From contig CM026426.1 in assembly GCA_014871385.1 (NCBI GenBank), positions 110,146,457 through 110,210,456 on the forward strand: a stretch of 64,000 nt of DNA. Reading direction: 5' to 3'. Positions within the stretch are counted from its first letter, which is position 1; each line of letters opens with the position of its first letter. A model generated the notes under the pieces. It worked only from the letters and a program-made list of their open reading frames with translations. It was not told the origin of the DNA and made no database searches. Origin of the DNA: Ceratodon purpureus (Eukaryota > Streptophyta > Bryopsida > Pseudoditrichales > Ditrichaceae). Positions 53,215 to 64,000 of the stretch are shown here, in pieces. The position numbers and the translations under genes were made by a program.

Positions 53215-56200
53215 TCAAGTTATGTATTTTTTAAGACGGTAACCGTTATAACGAGTATTATGAATATTCCCCTCAAAGTCTTGAATTTCTATTGAACCAT
53301 TGGGGTAAGCATTTAAAACTCGGTATGGTCCAAACCATCTCATTTTAAACTTACCTGGAAATTTTTGAAAACGACTATCATACAATAATACATAATCATT
53401 TCGTTTAAATTCCTTTGGTTGCAACTTACTATCATAATAAGTTTTACGATGCCGTTGAATTGCTTCCATATTAAGGTAAGCCTGACCTCGAATTTCATCT
53501 AACCTTTCCAACATCTCATATCGAGCTCTTAAGGAATCAGTATCTCCCAATCGCTCCGAAATAACTACTCTTAAGGAAGGTAGTTCAACTTCTATGGGTA
53601 ACATAGCTTGCAACCCATAAACAAGTTGGAAAGGAGTAGCCTTAGTTGTAGTTTTAACCGTACATCGATATGCCCATAAAGCATGATTAAGTTCATAATC
53701 CCAATTTGAGGGGTTTCCGGCTAAGGTTTTAGTGATAATTTTGCAAAGTATACCATTGGTTTTTTCGGTTTGGCCATTAGCCCTAGGATGATAAGGTGTA
53801 GATTTTCTATGTTTTATAAAGTAATCTTTCAACATCCTTTCTATAGTTTCATTTATAAAATGTGTTCCTCTGTCACTTACTATTTCCTTAGGACATCCAA
53901 ATCTAGTAATGATATTCTCATAAATGAACTTGGCAACCGTTTGTGCATCATCTTTTTTAGTTGCTACTGCTTCAACCCATTTCGTTACATATTCCGTAGC
54001 AACCAAAATGTATCTTTTTTGTCCTTGCCGACTTGGTGGTTTAATTGGTCCCACAAAGTCAATTCCCCATTTTTCGAAAGGGATTTGGGCTAAAATTGGG
54101 GTTAAGGGCATAGCCTTACTTGGAGTAGGTTTTCCTACTCTTTGACACGGGTCGCATTTTCTAACATAAAGTGTAGCATCAGAAAATAGAGTGGGCCACC
54201 AATAGCCAGTTCTTAAGGCTTTTTGAGCTGTGGCCCATCCCGCAAAATGCCCTCCACATATTTCATCATGACAACCCTTTAAGACCATGGGTACTTCACT
54301 CGGGTTTACACATCGTCTTAAGACATCATCATGTCCACGTTTATAAAGAACACCTCCAATCATTGTAAAAGGTTGTGCTTTATGAGCTAACCTAGTTTTT
54401 TCTTTTGGAGTGTAGTTATGAGGGAAAGTTCTTTTGGTTAAGTAATAAATGATATCGGCATATTCTACCGGAATAATATCCATGACATCCACTCCATCCT
54501 TAACATTAAAGATGTGTGCATCCGGGAAACTATCATCTAGAGACTCAGGATTTACAGTATCATTAATACGAGAAAGGAAATCAGCATTTTGATGGCTTTT
54601 GCCAGGTCTTACATTCACAGTGAAATCAAATTCTTGCAATAATAAGACCCATCTTGCCACTCTTCCACTAAGTTGGGGTTTATTGATCATATACTTTAAA
54701 GCATCATGATCAATATGGAATGTGAACTTATACCCCAGCAAATAATGTCTAAACTTTTGAACAGAAAAGATCATGCCCAATCCTTCTCTTTCTGTAACTG
54801 AGTAATTCCTTTCAGGAGCACTTAATTGACGACTTGCAAAATAAATTGGTCTATCATGACCCTTACTATTCTTTTGACTTAAGACGCTGCCAATAGCTAC
54901 ATTCGAAGCATCCACATATACTTCGAATGGTTTATCCCAATCCGGGGGAATTAAAATGGGTGCCTTACTTAAGCGTCTTTTTAATTTCTTAAAGGCTTTG
55001 GTACACTCATCTGTCCATATGCCGGCTGTATCTGTTTGTTTGGTTAATAGTGTTAAGGGTGCAGCTATAAAGGCAAAGTTATAAATAAACCTTCTATAAT
55101 AGCCCACGGCACCTAAAAATGCTTTTAATGCAGTCAAATGTTCAGGTATTCCAATGCTAAGTATAATTGCTACCTTATCAGGGTCAACAGAAATGCCCTC
55201 TTTAGAGACTACATGCCCTAAAAGTTTCCCACAAACTGTAGCAAATTCAGACTTAGCCGCGTTAATGGAAATTCCATATTTACGACATTGTCTAAAACAT
55301 TGCTTTAAGGAGCTTGGGTGATCTTTCTTAGACCCAAAGACACAGAAATCATCTAAAAAGATCTCCATAAATTTTCTTAAGTATTTAGTGAAGGCTCTTG
55401 TCATTACTCTTTGGAATGTTGCGGGTGCATTACATAATCCAAAGGGCATAACATTATATGCAAAGGTTCCCCAATCTGTGGTAAAAGTAGTTAAAGGTCT
55501 ATCTTCAGGTGCAATTTGCACTTGATTATAACCAGAAAACCCATCTAAAAAAGAATAACACTCATGGCCAGCTACCCCATCTAAAACAGCATCTGAAAAG
55601 GGTAGAGGAAAGAAATCTTTTTTAGTGGCACTATTCAACCTTCTAAAATCCTGACATATACGGATTTTCCCATTCTTTTTAGGTACTATAACTATAGGTG
55701 AAACCCATTCACTATATGGTACAGGATATATAAATTTACATTCTAAAAGTTTATCAATTTCTTCCTTAACCATTAAGGAATATTTAGGGTTCATCCTATA
55801 TTGCCTCTGTCTGACTGGCTTAACATTAGGTTCTAACACAATATGATGTTGACAAACATCAGGTGGAATTCCCTTTAAGTCTTTATAAGTCCAAGCAAAT
55901 GCATCTTTTTCACTCATAAAGAACTTATACCACTCATCATATTCTTTAGGACTTAATCCATCATAAATCTTAATGGGTTTAGGATCTTCTTTAGTCCCAT
56001 GATTCATTTCTATAGTATTTTTAAGTGGAAGTCTACTTGTAAAAGGGTTTTCCTCTTTAAGCTCTCCTAATGATTCTTCTGAATTGGATACATATGGTGA
56101 TTCTTCCTCTGATTCTTTATCAATGGTTATGTTAAAGATAGAAGAATTTTGCCAAGCTTCTATGGCTACGTCTAAGTCTATTGCTTGCTCAGGTGATACA

Positions 56201-57191
56201 AAGTATTCTCCTGGACCTAAACACTTAAAGGTAGGCATTTCTTGGGTCACATAATTTGTACTCTCAGAAACTGATTCAGAAGATACCTCTGTGGTATACT
56301 CTGAATCTTCGTCTTGAGTTTCACCATGATATTTAGCAGGAAACATAGGTAAAACAACCTTATTTCTACCTCTCCCAATAGTTAAAGTTCCTTTTCCCCA
56401 ATCATCCTTAACTCTCGCAGACTTAAGCCAAGGACGACCTAACAATATAGGATAAGTTGAAATAGATTCACTTACTTTAAAGACTATGTAATTAATCTTA
56501 AATCTAAGTCCTCCAATATTGGTTATAATTCCTCTCAAGATACCCAAAGGTACTACACGACTTTGGTCAGCCATTCTTAAGATAATGGGAGTTGAAGTCA
56601 TGTTGGTTAAACCCAACTCTTCCATAGTATCTACATTCATTAGGTTTACACTAGACCCACTATCCACTTGGGCTCCTTCTATTAATGCCCCATCTATCAT
56701 GACATCAACTGTTGGTGCCCCAGGATTTACGGATATATCATGAACATCTACAATTTTGGGGTTTTTGTTCTTTAAAGATCTATCCTTTTTTGTCTTAACA
56801 TTAACTTCTTCAGTTGTTTTAGGTTGTTTCCTTACTAAAGAAGACGTTAATTCGTTTTTACAAAGGGGAGACAAAGCAAGTAATTGTCTTAAAGAAATTT
56901 GGGGTTGCATTTTGTCTAAATCGTTAAGTATATCATAAGGAGGCATTCCTACTGTTAACTTCATTATACGGTTGTGTTTTCTCTTCTTAACACTTACAGG
57001 TGTCTCTTTCTTTATTTTCTTTGGTGGTCTATAAAAAGTAGGTTGTACCAAAGGTGTAGAGGATATGTTAGGTTGTTCGGGCATTAAGGGTTTAGAGGAA
57101 GCAGGTTTTTCCAAAGTTGGGGTTTTAAGTATTGGATCATCTTCTTTGTCAATTTCCTTATCTGAGGAATCTTTAGAACTTGACTCCCTTA
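53215..57191 (-). CDS. pol: pol polyprotein (protease, RT, RNase H, integrase)
   Basis: An open frame of about 1,300 codons read after a -1 shift from gag. Counting from residue 1 at 57114 (a TTG; the frame is open upstream into the gag end): protease with DSGSS near 151; reverse transcriptase ~420-640 with FLDG and FLDDF near 585 (Tyr replaced by Phe as in many plant gypsy elements); RNase H with YVDAS near 728 and TEREGL; integrase with a His/Cys zinc site (H...H...CDPCQ, ~945-990), catalytic acidic residues in WGIDFVGP (~1017), SDRGTHF (~1083) and GQTEKTNG (~1115); and a GPY-type module near 1262. No chromodomain. All key residues are present. Makes and integrates the cDNA copy. Confidence 0.93.
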
Positions 57192-59810
57192 AAGGTAAGG
57201 AGGTGGTGAATCTAGAACTATTGGAGTTGTTGGTGTTGGTTTACCCTTCACTGATTTCTCTCTCATTTTTGGTAGTTGAAAATCACTATTGGAACTGTCT
57301 GCTTGATCACTTTCTATAATGGCTTTTTTAGCTTGTGCTCGAGTTATAAAGACATCAGATGGTTCAGATACTGCTAAGTAATTCACATTTCGGGACGTAT
57401 TAGTCTGGGAACCTTCCTGAATTTGCACTTGTTTCCTTAAAGGATAACTTCTATTGGAGGGAGGAAACTCTGTTATGATGGCTGTACATACTGTGGAAAT
57501 GTGGCCTGATTGCCCACATCTTCCACATAAAGGTACATAATCTTCTGGTTTCCTAGTATTAGGGCAATCTCTCGCATAATGCCCTAACTCTCCACATCTA
57601 TAACATGTTAAGATTTTACCCTTCTCAGGCGGTCCATATTGATGAGTGTTAGGATTAGTTGGTGGTCCATTCCAAATAGGGTATTTGTTATATTCGTCGT
57701 TCCATCTAGGTCGACCATCCCCTGGCTCATAAGGAGGTCCCTTATTTGGCCTTGTGAATGGACGCTTAGACGTAACACGATAAGGTGTTTTAGGTGGTGG
57801 TGGTTGTTCATTAACTAACGCTACCACTCCTTTGACTTCCTTGATATTTCTACAAGTAGTTATATTATGACCTTTAGCCCCACAATAAGTACAACGGAGG
57901 TTAATGGTGCTTCCTATTGGGGAAGTACACTCATTGGATAAATGCCCATGACCCTTGCAATTACTACACCAAATGTTGGTTCTTTGGTTACTAGGTTTAG
58001 GACGTTTATTCTTACCCTCGGCAAGTTGAACTGACAATTCCTTAAGTTGCTTTTGTAATGCTTCTATTTGGGACTCTTCCTTAGTTACTGGCACTAAAGC
58101 AAGTTGATCCTGACGTTCTGAGGGAGCTCTCATAGCTAAAGGAGTAGGATTGACCATGGGTTTAGGGTAATAGTCTTTACCCCTACTATCCATCCCAGGT
58201 TGACTTGCTATAGGTGGAGGATAACTTAAAGGAAGCATATAAGGGTTATGGTATGAAGATGTTTTATTTTGATTCAACATGTTTGACCTTTGCATGGCTT
58301 CTTCCCAAGTACGTGCAGCTTCATAAGCTGCCGTTAAGGTTTGAGGGTCAGAAAGTTTTACTTGATAAATGCACATGGGATCTAATAGGCCTCTTATAAA
58401 GGTATTGGTTATCCACATATTTGGAAGTCCATGATTATGCCATTTACGAAGTAAAGTTTTAAGGCGGGTATAATAACTTGCTATACTTTCATCATGGTAC
58501 ATTTGAAAACCTTGAAGTTGGTCTTGTAAAGCATTATGATATGCTTTAGGTCTAAAGTAATCAAGGAAAGCATTCCTTAAGTCATCCCAATCCTGGGGTC
58601 TAGGGTTTAAGGAAGCATACCATCTTTGAGCTTCCCCTAACAAATTCCCTGGAAAACTTGTTGCCCACTTTCGCTCAGGTAAGTCATTTGCTATAGCTAC
58701 TACTTGGAACCTTTCTAAGTAAGCATCAGGATCCTCACCAGGCTCACCATAAAAAATAGGGAATGGAGCAATATTCATCATTCTAGGTTGTGCCATTCTA
58801 TATGAATAAGTTATGGGAGTTGGAAGTGGTGGAGGTGGGGGTGGTGGTGGTGGTTGAGGTGGTAGTGGTGGTGGTGGTTGAGGTGGTAGTGGTGGTGGTG
58901 GTGGTGGTTGAGGGTAACGCCTTAAAGGCTCGTCCTCACTCTCACTTGACTCACTAATTTCACTACTACTACTCTCTGGTGGACTCTCTGAAGGATGACC
59001 CCAATGACTTATGTCTTCATTGTTCCACCCACTTGGTTGATCATAAGGATTAGTAAAAGGTTGTATGGTTGGAAGGGAATCTGGTAAAGAAAGTTGATAA
59101 GTTAATTCTTTATCTACCCATCTTCTTCCAATGCCTTCAAATGAAACTTCTGGTATGAAATTACTAATAGGGGTACTTGTTTCTACTTCAGTAATATCTT
59201 CAATGTCATTAACCCAACTTTCTAATCCTGTAACAAAGGTTTGTATAGCCTCATCTAAATAAGTTATAGGTGTTTCAAAGTTAAGTTGATTATCAATGGA
59301 AAATTCGGGTGGATTAGATGATTCTCCAACCTCGGTTATAGATGGACCTTTAAAAGGACTTCCTAAGTCTGAAGAGGAAGGTGAGATAGGTTCTTCTACC
59401 TTCTTATCCTTTTTAAGCTTAGTTCTAATTGGATTAACTTCACTTGAAGATCCCCAAGTTAATCTTCTAAAGGCAGGTGATTGACAACAATTATAACGTG
59501 ACTTTCCCTTTTCTACTAAATCCTCGTCATGTAATTCTAATTCTTCCTTTAAAGGATCATTTTGTTGTTCCTTTAAAGAAGGTTCATTTAAAATTACTTC
59601 CTGACTTTCACCTGACTCAGTTGAATTATCAGGATTCAAGTTGGATGGATTAGATTCGTCTTTGCTTATGGGAGAAGGGGTTGAGTTATAAACAGGGTTT
59701 GCAGTTACTAAGGTTATGACTTGTTTTTCTTTTCTTTCTAACCTTCTTTTAAGACGTTCACTTCTTGCAATATTCTGTTGCTCCCTTAATTCCTTCTCTT
59801 TCCCAGACAT
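57189..59810 (-). CDS. gag: gag polyprotein with four zinc knuckles
   Basis: The ATG at 59810 (MSGKEKELREQQ) is preferred over non-ATG starts upstream (frame open to 59855). Order: a charged N-terminus; a long acidic Ser/Pro/Glu region; a polyproline stretch (about 58815-58910); a capsid-type retrotransposon gag domain (WATSFPGNLLGEAQRWY..., about 58430-58700); and four CCHC knuckles, CSNCKGHGHLSNEC, CTYCGAKGHNITTC, CYRCGELGHYARDC and CGRCGQSGHISTVC (57970 to 57490). It packages element RNA in virus-like particles. Plant gypsy gag usually has one or two knuckles, so four is unusual. Ends at TAA 57189-57191 inside the pol frame. Confidence 0.92.
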   Translation of the reverse strand: MSGKEKELREQQNIARSERLKRRLERKEKQVITLVTANPVYNSTPSPISKDESNPSNLNPDNSTESGESQEVILNEPSLKEQQNDPLKEELELHDEDLVEKGKSRYNCCQSPAFRRLTWGSSSEVNPIRTKLKKDKKVEEPISPSSSDLGSPFKGPSITEVGESSNPPEFSIDNQLNFETPITYLDEAIQTFVTGLESWVNDIEDITEVETSTPISNFIPEVSFEGIGRRWVDKELTYQLSLPDSLPTIQPFTNPYDQPSGWNNEDISHWGHPSESPPESSSSEISESSESEDEPLRRYPQPPPPPPLPPQPPPPLPPQPPPPPPPPPLPTPITYSYRMAQPRMMNIAPFPIFYGEPGEDPDAYLERFQVVAIANDLPERKWATSFPGNLLGEAQRWYASLNPRPQDWDDLRNAFLDYFRPKAYHNALQDQLQGFQMYHDESIASYYTRLKTLLRKWHNHGLPNMWITNTFIRGLLDPMCIYQVKLSDPQTLTAAYEAARTWEEAMQRSNMLNQNKTSSYHNPYMLPLSYPPPIASQPGMDSRGKDYYPKPMVNPTPLAMRAPSERQDQLALVPVTKEESQIEALQKQLKELSVQLAEGKNKRPKPSNQRTNIWCSNCKGHGHLSNECTSPIGSTINLRCTYCGAKGHNITTCRNIKEVKGVVALVNEQPPPPKTPYRVTSKRPFTRPNKGPPYEPGDGRPRWNDEYNKYPIWNGPPTNPNTHQYGPPEKGKILTCYRCGELGHYARDCPNTRKPEDYVPLCGRCGQSGHISTVCTAIITEFPPSNRSYPLRKQVQIQEGSQTNTSRNVNYLAVSEPSDVFITRAQAKKAIIESDQADSSNSDFQLPKMREKSVKGKPTPTTPIVLDSPPPYL

Positions 59811-59958
59811 TGGTGAATGCCATTTAGACTTTAAGCATTGAAGCTTAAATCTCAATGAATTCTTGTCCCCAATTTTAACACAAGAAGAAGACTTAAGGTT
59901 TCACTATACACTCTGCCTTTTCCAAAGTTTCTTTATTCCATTCAATTTAGAATAAACA

Positions 59959-60258
59959 CTAACTCTTATTGGTGTCAAACCAAGAAATTATCCAAGTGTT
60001 TAAAGTAAAGGGTTCTACTTCAAATATCTCTTCAATTTCTTTTTCTTGAAAATTCCTTGGATAATTGTACTCACTAATCAATTGCTCTATTAAAGAATTC
60101 TTTTCAGAATCAACTTCACCCTCTTTACTAATTTGATCTATCTCCTTAGCTAAAAGATGAATTAGAGCTTCTTCATTTCTTTGTACACCCTCGTATATTA
60201 TCAACAGTCGTCTTAACCTTACCAATTGTTCAATAATAGGCTCATTAGGACTTACCAT
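59959..60258 (-). CDS. Small ORF 0b upstream of gag, 99 residues
   Basis: Starts ATG at 60258, three bases after the stop of ORF 0a and in the same frame. Predicted helical and acidic (Leu/Ile/Glu-rich), ending near an Asp/Thr/Asn tail. No family recognised. With ORF 0a it forms one reading frame broken by a single TAA, in a place where Tat/Ogre-type elements carry an extra ORF. Confidence 0.5.
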   Translation of the reverse strand: MVSPNEPIIEQLVRLRRLLIIYEGVQRNEEALIHLLAKEIDQISKEGEVDSEKNSLIEQLISEYNYPRNFQEKEIEEIFEVEPFTLNTWIISWFDTNKS

Positions 60259-60261
60259 GTT

Positions 60262-60759
60262 TTAAAGACATAGCAATCCAAATGAAACTGAAATTGGACA
60301 ATTTGAATCTTTAACTAGGAAATCCGGGATTAATACTTGACTATCTAATTTTTGAGGCCCATACTTAAAGACATAAGTTTTTAAATCTATCTTATACCCA
60401 TTCCATGCTCCACATCCTCTAGAGATTAAAGGCGAGGTTATGTTTTTTAACCTTCCATATTGGGCAAACAAAAAGTGTAAATTGCTTTGCAAAAATAATT
60501 CCCCTTTAAAAACTATCAAAGCGTTAAACCTTTTGCCACTATCCCAAATTTTTGATAATATTATCCTTTTGATATCAATAGGTAATTGATCAAATCTACT
60601 TTGTAGGTTTAAGTCAAATCTGGAATGTGATCCACAAATTTGAAATCCTTGCCCAAAATAAGCACCTCTATAAACTCTATATAAGGCTGCAAACAAATAG
60701 GAATCTTCAAAGAATAGATTTACGTTTTCTTGGTTTACTTCCCAAGGAAATATTGACAT
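60262..60759 (-). CDS. Small ORF 0a upstream of gag, 165 residues
   Basis: Starts ATG at 60759 (MSIFPWEVNQEN), aromatic-rich and probably globular, and ends TAA at 60262-60264. No family recognised. Its location between the 5' LTR and gag matches the extra 5' ORF of some Tat-lineage plant elements. Confidence 0.55.
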   Translation of the reverse strand: MSIFPWEVNQENVNLFFEDSYLFAALYRVYRGAYFGQGFQICGSHSRFDLNLQSRFDQLPIDIKRIILSKIWDSGKRFNALIVFKGELFLQSNLHFLFAQYGRLKNITSPLISRGCGAWNGYKIDLKTYVFKYGPQKLDSQVLIPDFLVKDSNCPISVSFGLLCL

Positions 60760-60764
60760 AATTT

Positions 60765-60989
60765 CCTTACATCATCTATTGATTGTTAATCTCAACATTC
60801 ACAATCGATACTCTACTTACTTCACTTACTGCTAGATAAGTTAGCTTTAAAGGAATTCACATACATGATGTTTCTTAAGTTCTATTGCCTTAAGAACCAT
60901 ATATGCCTAGGCTTTAAGACCAAGAATCCCCTGCTAATACTTAAGACATTATCTCTTAAAGGATTCTTACACTACTCTATAGACACCTT
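60765..60989 (-). other. Leader between primer-binding site and ORF 0a
   Basis: AT-rich, with repeated CTTAAAG/CTTTAAG words as in the LTR. No other feature. Confidence 0.5.
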
Positions 60990-61019
60990 ATGACGGAACC
61001 CTCCCCAGCATGGTCGCCA
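60990..61019 (-). promoter_or_regulatory. Primer-binding-like site
   Basis: On the minus strand the 5' LTR end (CCTTACA) is followed by six T and then TGGCGACCATGCTGGGGA. The TGG start fits pairing to a tRNA 3' CCA end. The exact tRNA was not assigned. Confidence 0.7.
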
Positions 61020-61025
61020 AAAAAA

Positions 61026-62300
61026 TGTAAGGTGGAAATTCGCTAAACAACACCCAAGCCAAATAATATCTAGATTCGTTCTACGGGAGGGTCAAGTTCG
61101 TCTAAGTTTGGTGTATGTCTAAGGTGTAAGTAGGTAAATAAAGGTTTTTAAGGCTAAATGTCTTAAGGATAACTCTTATCTTAGAGTTTGTGTGGCACTT
61201 TGCCAAATAAGCTTTAAGGAGGGGGGTGGAATGAATCTTAAGGATCTCGCAACCTCACTCGTTGCCCTTTATCCTTGCCATGTTTGGCCATGGAGATCCT
61301 CCATGTAGTTCTCTCATCATTCCTTGTTGATTCCTTAATTAAAGTGAATTACTTAAAACACAATTTACCTCGAGTAATTAACGCTCTCCAATCTCCATTC
61401 TCCAAGTACTGCTTCCTTCACTTAAAGGATTATTTAAGTTAGTAAATTGTATTCTTAAGATAAATCCACTTAAGTTTACTAACACAATGCACTATATGCA
61501 TGCATTATGCTCTCAAGGACTTCATTCACAACTTCTAATCTAATTCCACTTCATAATGCATTAACTCCTTTATTTCTTCCCTTGAGTCTTAACTCACTTT
61601 AAGCTATATTCACTTTGGTACTCACTTCTAAATCCAAGTATTCACAATTACTTATTCAACTCATAATCTTTATCATCACTCAATGATTACAATGATTCGC
61701 TCTTTAAGCAATTAAGGTATTTCCTTAACTTTCCATGAAGTACTATTTAATTTTTAAGTAATATAATGTTGAAATAATACTCCTCTCAAGTCAATATTCC
61801 AAACATTCAACTCACAACACACACATTCAACACTTTTTTACACAATTCCTTATACAACTCAAAGAATTCACTCATTCTTTTATTGCAAAGACTAGCTCCA
61901 AGCTAGGACACACATATTACACAATGTGGTGCTTAACACCTTGGGGGAGAAGGGGATATAGTCCAAATCTTAAGGGCTACACCCTTTCTCAAGGGGTGCG
62001 CCTTTAAGTTGGTACCTCCTCTTAAGGTCGCGACTCTTTATAAGGTCGTACCCTTTAACAAGGGGTACATCCCTTTATAAAGGTGCACCTCTTGCCATGT
62101 TCACATATAACCTATATTCTTAAGTGTTTATTCTTAAGCTATCTACTTCTTCTAGTGTGAACTGAGTTTCTTAAGTCCCTTTTCATATTCTAAGGATTTC
62201 TCCCTACTTAAAGCACTTAGTTTCTAATTTTTTAAAGTTTTTATTGCTATAGTTTCTTATTCTTAAGAATTTAGGCTTAAAATTAAAAAGTAGCTCTTCA
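61026..62300 (-). repeat. 5' LTR (right copy)
   Basis: 1,275 bp, plus-strand edges TG...CA. Two TATA-like words in element sense (TATAAAG, at 62074-62079 and 62037-62042) lie in a GC-richer patch with repeated GGGTAC/GGTGCACC words and could be the promoter. Confidence 0.95.
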
Positions 62301-62305
62301 AGAGC
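62301..62305. repeat. Target-site duplication, right (AGAGC)
   Basis: Right-hand copy of the 5-bp duplication of the gypsy insertion. Confidence 0.95.
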
Positions 62306-63282
62306 CATGGCCGTCTTCGAAGTTCTTCCCTTTGTATTTCCCTTCTTATATGCAACCAAGTTGCATTTTTTATTTGCAAGCTCTTTTATCCTTTATTTTT
62401 TCTTATTTCATTGATTGCAACCATGGTTCTTTTTAATAATTGCACTTGTTGTTATTTTCCATATGCGACCTAATTCATCTCTTATGAACAACTGTTTTTA
62501 TTTTTATCTTATTTTATTAGAATCAACCGTGGTTCTTTTTTTATTTGCAACTTTCCTTTTTTTTCCTGCGTTGGCAGCAAGGGCTGCATTGTACCCGCCA
62601 CTGCCAATTCAGAGCACCAAGTTCACGAAGGAGCCAACCTCTACAACCGAAATGACAAACTTTACATTCCTTCCTAATTACTTTATATTTGTCAAGTACC
62701 AAACTCCATTTTGTGTTTGCAACTGATGTGGTCTCTTGTTTGCAATTGTTTTTACTTCTTATGTTGCGATGGAACCAGGCTCCACCATCAATGGCGCCAC
62801 CGCAAGTTCTAAGCAATTTTCCGATTCAAACCCGGGCTCTTCGAAACCCCGGCCATTCTTTAGACTTCCTGTATTTTATTTTATTTTTCATTGGCATCCT
62901 AGGATTCATTTCTTAATTGCAACTGTCTTTGTTTTTTATTTCCGCTGACAGCACATAGATCAAGGGTACTTCAAATTTGCCGTATATAACACGTTAATAG
63001 AGGAAGTCCCACAGAAAGTCCTGAATGATAAGCAAAACCACTACCTGAACTCACTAACGACTTGGCAAAGAACATCTCACATACTGTAACTACCCATCCC
63101 CGAAATCACTTTTCCTACAACTCCACAATCTTGATCCTTTTGGGAACCGTGACATCTGCAGCTGTAAGGTGTCTCTCATGGCGGTGGTTGATCTTCACGC
63201 AACAAATCCTGTCATTTTTGTTTGCTGACAGCAAAGAGCTCCGAACAGCCAATTCCCAATCTACACGATACGATGAATTTGC
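62306..63282. other. Right flank, TTGCAA-rich spacer
   Basis: T-rich sequence with about eight TGCAA/TTGCA words in 660 bases and several acceptor-like ends followed by CAGCAA or CACAT (62577, 62953, 63232). CAGCAAGGGCTGCATT at 62575 repeats 44748 in the left flank. It may hold small plus-strand exons of coiled-coil gene 2 beyond the insertion, but none is secure. Confidence 0.35.
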
Positions 63283-64000
63283 CTAGACTCGTACCTTTTT
63301 CTCACAAACACTGTTGGCCTCTATCACAACCAGGTTGTATTGCCCACATACGTCATCTCCAAGTGCCATTGCAATTTCGTGCCGCAGGTGGGATACTGGC
63401 CAGCCCTTGCCAACTTCGAATGTTGGCAGCAGGTTCCCCCTAAACATACAAGACACTTCCACCATCACGTCTTCTGGTAGGTGATCCATCGCTTCCCACT
63501 TACTGTTGGCAGCCCCCCTATACCTTGTATACATGAACCTGGTGTATAATATCTGTCTTCCCACATGATAGCGGAAGACAATGTTGGTCGTGTTGGCAAC
63601 GCACTTGTTGACATCTTGGCCAATGTGGAACTTCTCGTCCCACACTAGGTTCATCAGACTGCTTAGCAGAGCCTCCGATGGACTATTCAAAACAAACAGT
63701 GTAGGTGTCCCCCTAATGCTGTCAACAGCTACCGCCACAAATCAACCATAATATGGATTGGCATAAACCATTGGTGGTGGATGAAGCTGCTACCACTTGT
63801 TGCTTTCATAGCATTTGCAAAATCGAAAGTGAGCTTTGTTCTAAACGCCTCAGATGTGTGCATGTCTGGCAAAGGCCACTCCACATTGTTGAACCCTGGA
63901 AGCGGCAGTGCTTCAACCTTCCCGTACAGCGTGTCACCTGTTGGAGGTAAATACAGACCACCAAGGAAGAAAGTACCTATGTCCAGCAACTCCGCGTGGC
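63283..64000 (-). pseudogene. Partial minus-strand gene, unknown family, frameshifted
   Basis: Open to the window edge. The first part (63989 to ~63729: FFLGGLYLPPTGDTLYGKVEALPLPGF in outline, then a basic/hydrophobic part) changes frame at 63729-63738 and continues as a 151-codon frame to 63283. The second part includes VEVSCMFRGNLLPTFEV and WPVSHLRHEIAMALGDD, whose pattern could be a ubiquitin-like beta-grasp fold (speculative). A donor-like AAAAAG|GTACGA sits near 63294. No family named. Either a decayed copy or a gene with an unrecognised small intron. Confidence 0.45.

Larger units (their letters stand above)
44823..62300 (-). mobile_element. Complete Ty3/gypsy retrotransposon, Athila/Tat-like, 17,478 bp
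   Basis: Minus-strand element bounded by 1,275-bp LTRs and a 5-bp target duplication. In element order: 5' LTR (61026-62300), primer-binding-like site, small ORFs (60759-59959), gag (59810-57189), pol in the -1 frame (to 53215), a polypurine tract, an extra 1,062-residue ORF (51435-48247), spacer, second polypurine tract, 3' LTR (44823-46097). Pol order is protease, RT, RNase H, integrase with no chromodomain, and FLDD in RT, which fits the Athila/Tat branch. All long ORFs are intact and the LTRs differ at about four sites, so insertion was recent. Confidence 0.95.

Overview
This is nuclear DNA of a land plant. Plant-style introns, SUVR-type SET-domain sequence, a plant Athila/Tat-like Ty3/gypsy retrotransposon, telo-box words (AGGGTTT) and pyrimidine-rich leaders all fit that. 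Several gene families resemble multicopy families I associate with mosses and other bryophytes. That placement is an impression, not a result. Almost every multi-exon gene carries a nonsense codon or frameshift, so the window reads as repeat-rich, probably silenced chromatin.

Layout. 0-4.2 kb: a weakly supported multi-exon minus-strand gene. 4.2-11.3 kb: A-rich, GC-rich and AT-microsatellite sequence with a diverged tandem duplication at 10.4-11.0 kb. 11.5-19.0 kb: a leader exon and a three-exon gene resembling a ParB-like plus DNA-methyltransferase-like fusion with lost catalytic residues and three in-frame stops. 19.8-20.75 kb: a polypyrimidine tract switching to polypurine. 21.8-26.4 kb: a coiled-coil/RING-like pseudogene (copy 1). 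26.6-27.8 kb: a SUVR-like histone methyltransferase with TGA in its SET domain. 28.0-29.6 kb: a CCGG-rich 1,621-bp insertion with a 5-bp target duplication, probably a solo LTR. 30.4-34.0 kb: a transposase-like gene with a GTAC-rich intron. 35.4-40.4 kb: two tandem FCP1/NIF-phosphatase-like paralogues with degraded active sites. 41.6-44.5 kb: coiled-coil/RING-like copy 2. 44.8-62.3 kb: a young, complete 17.5-kb gypsy element (1,275-bp LTRs, TSD AGAGC) with two small ORFs before gag, four zinc knuckles in gag, pol in the -1 frame, and a 1,062-residue extra ORF after pol. 62.3-64 kb: the other flank and a partial minus-strand gene running off the end.

The strongest unexplained signal is a 20-bp imperfect palindrome, consensus ATTAAGRTGRTCAYCTTAAT, in about 20 copies. 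It is confined to introns, spacers and one exon of the methyltransferase-like and FCP1-like loci plus the 0-4 kb and 10-12.5 kb regions; I found none from 19 to 35.7 kb or after 39.3 kb. At 37.7-37.96 kb it sits at the centre of long foldbacks. Other families carry their own over-used palindromic words: GTAC, CCGG and CTTAAG. Most nonsense codons are what C-to-T change at CAG, CAA or CGA would give, as expected of methylated, silenced repeat families.
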